From Affinundibacterium flavidum (GTDB taxonomy: Bacteria; Pseudomonadota; Gammaproteobacteria; Burkholderiales; Burkholderiaceae_D), in NCBI RefSeq assembly GCF_014284175.1, contig NZ_JACOGA010000028.1:1-34864 (forward strand): a DNA stretch of 34,864 bases. The letters are read 5' to 3'. The notes beneath the pieces are model-generated. The model saw only the letters and a list, made by a program, of their open reading frames with translations, was not told the DNA's origin and did not search any database. This document shows, piece by piece, positions 31,618 through 34,864 of this stretch. Numbering within the stretch: position 1 is the first letter of the stretch; every line of letters starts with the position of its first letter. Position numbers and translations under genes: made by a program.

Positions 31618-32979
31618 ATGTCAAATCGTTTGAAATCTATCGTCAATGCAGTGCGCTCTACTTTCTCGTCTATGTTCAATTCACGCAAAGATTCGTACCA
31701 AACTTCGCAGTCAGACATCGGCTCCACAACAAGCGCTGAAGTTGATGCGGAATATCAAAGTGAATATCCGGTCGAATATCAAGTTAAGAAACCGCTCATC
31801 ACCAAAGCCATGTTGCGCAATATTTTCATCCTAGGCACGATTTCAGCGATCGGCTATGGCATCTATCAACATCCCCCAATTCGAACTATCAGCCGTGGCG
31901 AAGTCGGTATCCGTTCCAATTTATTCACGGGTAGCGCTTCACAATTTCGTGAAGGCAGCGTGATCGTGATTCCTGGTTTCTACCAATTGCGCAAATATTC
32001 TTTGCAAGATCAGCTGTATCGTCCTAGCAAAACCAGTGCTGACAATGATGCACCTTTCCAATCTATAGAAGGCTTGTCTCTAGGTGTGGACCTCACTGTG
32101 CGCTATGCAATCGACCCCAGCAAACTGACGTCTAACGGAAAGGGTTTTCCAGAAAACATTAACGCTGAAATTGTCGAACCTTTAGTGCAAGGTGTGATGT
32201 ACAAAGCATTTACGCGTTATACGGTGAAAGAAATTTTCTCGACGAAGCGCGCAGAAATTCAGCAAACGATAGAAACTGAATTGAAACCAAAATTAGCCGC
32301 TGATGGCATTCTTTTACATGCGGTGATGATAGGTAAAATTGACCTGCCAGCTGATTACAAACGTGGCATGGAAAAACTCTTGGCGGAAGAATTAGAGAGC
32401 GAAAAAATGCGTTATACCCTGGAGCTCAAAGAGAAACAAGTCAAGCAAACAGCATTGGAATCGGATGCAGAAAAAATCCGTCGTGAGAAAGCTGCCGAGG
32501 CTTCCGGCAATGAACAAATCATCGCTGCTAAAGCGCAGGAAGAAGCGATGAAACATGTACTACCGTTCAAACAAAAGCAAATTGAACAAAGACAATTAGA
32601 AGCGGAAGCCGAGAAAATATCGCGTATCAAAACTTCCGAAGGCACGGCGCAAGCACGTGTGATTGAGGCATCTGGTGAAGCGGATTCGCGTCGCAAATTG
32701 GCCGATGCTGATGCCTATCGTCAAGAGCTGGTTGGCAAAGTATCGAGCGCTCAACTGGAACGCGATGGCGCGCTCTTAACTAAGCACCCATTGCTCATCC
32801 AAAAAACGATGGCAGATAAATTATCGGACAAAATTTCCGTGATCATCGCTCCTCCGCCTGCAGACGGTGGCTTCATCGGCTCTGCTTTATTGGGTACGGG
32901 TAAAGAGCAACGTAGCAACGCTGTAAATAAGGAAACCAAACAGACTGAAAATACGGAAACCAGTTCTGAAGGCAATTAA
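31618..32979 (+). CDS. SPFH / Band 7 (flotillin-prohibitin-like) membrane protein
   Basis: 453 residues. A Ser-rich, acidic leader of about 60 residues comes first, then one membrane helix (about 65-83, NIFILGTISAIGYGIY). The SPFH core follows (about 88-260; ISRGEVGIRSNLFTG, REGSVIVIPGFYQLRKYSL, LSLGVDLTVRYAID, YTVKEIFSTKRAEIQQTIE), then a long Glu/Ala/Lys coiled coil (about 260-375). The C-terminal LSDKISVIIAPPPADGGFIGSALLG is typical of prohibitin-like ends. Such proteins form large ring or cage assemblies on the inner membrane and organise proteases or microdomains. No FtsH or NfeD gene is adjacent; the partner is instead an SH3-like protein 38 bp downstream. Confidence 0.9.
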   Translation: MSNRLKSIVNAVRSTFSSMFNSRKDSYQTSQSDIGSTTSAEVDAEYQSEYPVEYQVKKPLITKAMLRNIFILGTISAIGYGIYQHPPIRTISRGEVGIRSNLFTGSASQFREGSVIVIPGFYQLRKYSLQDQLYRPSKTSADNDAPFQSIEGLSLGVDLTVRYAIDPSKLTSNGKGFPENINAEIVEPLVQGVMYKAFTRYTVKEIFSTKRAEIQQTIETELKPKLAADGILLHAVMIGKIDLPADYKRGMEKLLAEELESEKMRYTLELKEKQVKQTALESDAEKIRREKAAEASGNEQIIAAKAQEEAMKHVLPFKQKQIEQRQLEAEAEKISRIKTSEGTAQARVIEASGEADSRRKLADADAYRQELVGKVSSAQLERDGALLTKHPLLIQKTMADKLSDKISVIIAPPPADGGFIGSALLGTGKEQRSNAVNKETKQTENTETSSEGN

Positions 32980-33017
32980 TTCAACAATAGATCGCCCAAA
33001 AAATTCAAGGAATCACC

Positions 33018-34466
33018 ATGTTATCAACTATCGTTGCTGCCGCCGCCTCTAGTCTCATCGCCATTGTCACGCAAGATCAGGCAGCCTTGCGCGCAGCTCC
33101 GCGTGACAGTGCCCAACAACAAGTCGTCTTATGGCAAGGCGATAGTTTAGAAATTCGCGGTGAACGTATGGATTATTTGCAAGTATATGACCACCGCCGC
33201 GAACGCGCAGGTTTTATTAAAGCGAATCAAGTACGTTTAGTCAGAATGGACCCAGACGATGCACCCGATAGTTTCGCCGTGATACGGTTTTTGCGCGACA
33301 CGCCGGGCGCGGAAGCTCTGGGTATCAGTTACACCGCAGCCTATCTAAAAGCCGCGCCAGCCAATCAAATCGGTGCTGAAGCATTCGATGCTTTAGGAAC
33401 GATGGCAGAACGTCTGGCACGCCGCTCCACGAATCTGCAATCGCAATCAGGCACAACGGTGAAACCGGGCAAGCAAATGGAGACGACGCTTGCCGCTCAT
33501 TTAGAAGTGGCCAGCTACTACGGTGTGCAATTTAAGAGCTTTGAACGCGAAGGCCGCATCCAACTTTGCTATGACGGCGAAGCCTTTCGTCGGGTGTTGG
33601 CGATGAATGCAACGAGCGAACAAAGGGCGCGTGCCGCTTTGGCTTTGACTCGCCCTGAATGCATCAACCCTGCCACTCGGCCATTGGAAAAATTCGCTTT
33701 GGATAATTGGCGTGCTGAAGTGTTGGAACGCGTTGATAGCAGCAATCTCAATGAATATCTGAAGAACCGTATCAAGATGCGTAAGGCCAGCGTCTGGTCG
33801 GCCATCGCTTATCAAAGAAGTCGTAAAAATGAAAATTTTCAAGTAGCGGGCAATCGCGCTTTATTGGAATTAGCCGCAGTTAATAAAGAAGAACTTACTG
33901 ATGAAGATAAGCAAAGTTATGCGGATGCTGGCATACGTGTAGGCACCGCACGTTGGGCTGCTGAACTACCAGTTGCCAACAAGGCGAATTTGCAAATCGT
34001 CACCAGTCAAGGTGAGCCGGGTGAAACTTGTGTGCACTTGATCGACAACAAACATGACATCAAGAACCCACTTGCAAAGCGCTGCACCTACAGCGTAGTG
34101 TGGCCGGCCTCAGCCCGCGCCAACGCGCACAGCACCGCGCTGGCATTAGCAGTACAACCCATGGAAGGCTGGCGTGAACTCTGGCTTTTTCATCAAACCA
34201 GTAATGGATGGATCATCGATGCCTTACCACCTGCCAATAGTGATCCTAACTTAGGCTATGTTGAATTTGCAGGCTGGGTACCGGCTAGCAATAAAATGTT
34301 GGTAGCTCGCGAAGCTAAAGTTGAGGGTATTTTTAAGCGCCGTTTTGAAGTTGTGAATATGGACACTCTGCAAACTGAAAATGGTGCGGATCAACCTAGC
34401 TCACTGAACATTTTTTACAAGTGGCAAGATCCTCTGTGGAAACAACAAACGGTGAGTTTGAGGTAG
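33018..34466 (+). CDS. SH3-like domain protein, unknown function
   Basis: 482 residues. A short hydrophobic N-terminus (LSTIVAAAASSLIAIV) may be a signal or anchor. A bacterial SH3-like unit follows (about 18-75: DQAALRAAPRDSAQQQVVLWQGDSLEIRG ... YLQVYDHRRERAGFIKANQVRLV). A helical middle (about 85-310) includes GAEALGISYTAAYLKAAP and a repeated helix pattern. A C-terminal strand-rich part (about 330-482) has WRELWLFHQTSNGWIIDAL and YVEFAGWVPASNKMLVAREA, reminiscent of propeller blades but too short for a full propeller. I do not recognise the family as a whole. AAGGA precedes the start; it is in one operon with the SPFH gene. Probably periplasmic. Confidence 0.75.
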   Translation: MLSTIVAAAASSLIAIVTQDQAALRAAPRDSAQQQVVLWQGDSLEIRGERMDYLQVYDHRRERAGFIKANQVRLVRMDPDDAPDSFAVIRFLRDTPGAEALGISYTAAYLKAAPANQIGAEAFDALGTMAERLARRSTNLQSQSGTTVKPGKQMETTLAAHLEVASYYGVQFKSFEREGRIQLCYDGEAFRRVLAMNATSEQRARAALALTRPECINPATRPLEKFALDNWRAEVLERVDSSNLNEYLKNRIKMRKASVWSAIAYQRSRKNENFQVAGNRALLELAAVNKEELTDEDKQSYADAGIRVGTARWAAELPVANKANLQIVTSQGEPGETCVHLIDNKHDIKNPLAKRCTYSVVWPASARANAHSTALALAVQPMEGWRELWLFHQTSNGWIIDALPPANSDPNLGYVEFAGWVPASNKMLVAREAKVEGIFKRRFEVVNMDTLQTENGADQPSSLNIFYKWQDPLWKQQTVSLR

Positions 34467-34549
34467 ATTTCTTACGCCCCGTAAGAGGCTGCTTATGAAG
34501 ACATGTTCATTCATGAATTTCATATTTGATTGATAGAAAGGAAATGTTG

Positions 34550-34864
34550 ATTTAGGATAGGGAATTACGCAAAATGCGTTGGCTAGAGCTCCATCGGGTA
34601 GATACTGTTATCCGAGTCAAGCAGAATGCAAGCTTACATCGAAAGGCTTGCCGGATTTTAGTACGCCAAATGCGACATGAATGAGTTTTCTCATCATGGC
34701 ACCAATAATCACCATGGGAGGTTTCCCGGATGCCGTAAGACGCTGGCGGAAAGCCTTGCCCCATGTTGTTTTATACAAAGCCACCATGGCAGGCATGTAG
34801 AGCGCTTTGCGAATAAAAGTATGTCCCACTTTGGACATGCGCGTCTTGCCACGCACACTACTGC
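34550..34864 (-). mobile_element. IS110-family element, downstream end, cut by window edge
   Basis: The transposase 3' part and the noncoding bases after its stop belong to an IS110-type element. The exact boundary is unknown because IS110 elements have no or weak terminal repeats; 34550 is an estimate, between the SH3 gene stop (34466) and the transposase stop (34617). The spacer just left of it contains a small hairpin (34470-34486). Confidence 0.5.
34617..34864 (-). CDS. IS110-family transposase, C-terminal part only
   Basis: The frame enters from the right edge and ends at TGA 34617-34619. The visible 82 residues contain the Tnp_20 (IS116/IS110/IS902) hallmark around RMSKVGHTFIRKALYMPAMVALY, then WGKAFRQRL, GKPPMVIIGAMMRKLIHVAFGVLKSGKPFD. 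IS110 transposases use a DEDD N-terminal catalytic domain (outside this window) and a C-terminal serine-containing domain, and in this family a bridge RNA from the element's non-coding end directs recombination. Whether the gene is intact cannot be judged. Confidence 0.85.
   Translation of the reverse strand, partial: SSVRGKTRMSKVGHTFIRKALYMPAMVALYKTTWGKAFRQRLTASGKPPMVIIGAMMRKLIHVAFGVLKSGKPFDVSLHSA

Noticed and set aside
34470..34486. 7-bp hairpin TCTTACG/CGTAAGA after the SH3-like gene as terminator
   Set aside because: No T-run follows, and the stem is short; left as a note only.

Overview
The window looks like chromosomal DNA of a betaproteobacterium, most likely Oxalobacteraceae and perhaps close to Undibacterium. 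This is inferred from moderate G+C (close to 50% by eye), the many c-di-GMP and two-component genes, the creBC pair, and the general protein style. No rRNA or tRNA gene was seen, so placement below family is a guess. Both window ends lie in insertion sequences: an IS3-family (IS150-like) left end at 1-127 and an IS110-family transposase C-terminus at 34617-34864.

Region 1 (171-13631) is mostly signalling and housekeeping. A DUF945 (YdgA-like) protein is followed by a minus-strand pair made of an HD-GYP phosphodiesterase and a PAS-GGDEF-EAL protein, coupled by an ATGA overlap. Divergent from this pair is a tight plus-strand operon: a calcineurin-like phosphoesterase, a Ser/Thr protein kinase fused to a universal stress protein domain, and a very large beta-propeller (Reg_prop/Y_Y_Y) diguanylate cyclase. 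Together they form a 9.6-kb block with three c-di-GMP enzymes and a kinase/phosphoesterase pair. A secreted M28 zinc aminopeptidase and a small unknown gene follow.

Region 2 (13661-18265) and region 4 (24778-28411) are runs of short, mostly unrelated minus-strand genes: membrane protein, secreted proteins, zinc ribbons, an NTF2-like protein, a Sel1-repeat protein, an alpha/beta hydrolase, a P-loop ATPase and a possible nuclease-like protein. They are spaced by about 50-220 bp. Two of them share a near-identical promoter. A few stop codons overlap ACCT(T)AACAT sequences next to hairpins, which resemble one end of integron attC sites, but no complete attC is visible. These two runs are the accessory part of the window.

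Region 3 (18507-24760) holds creB/creC without creD, a 744-bp gene-free stretch carrying two inverted copies of a REP-like palindrome that differ almost only by compensatory changes, a CPxC membrane protein, a beta-lactamase-family serine hydrolase and a type-2 glycerate kinase with an in-frame 12-bp tandem repeat.

Region 5 (28494-34466) is a second two-component system. The response regulator and a histidine kinase with a very large extracytoplasmic domain overlap by ATGA. Divergent from them across 305 bp is an operon of an SPFH/flotillin-like membrane protein and an SH3-like protein. The arrangement suggests a four-gene envelope-sensing module, which is the best candidate here for an uncharacterised system.
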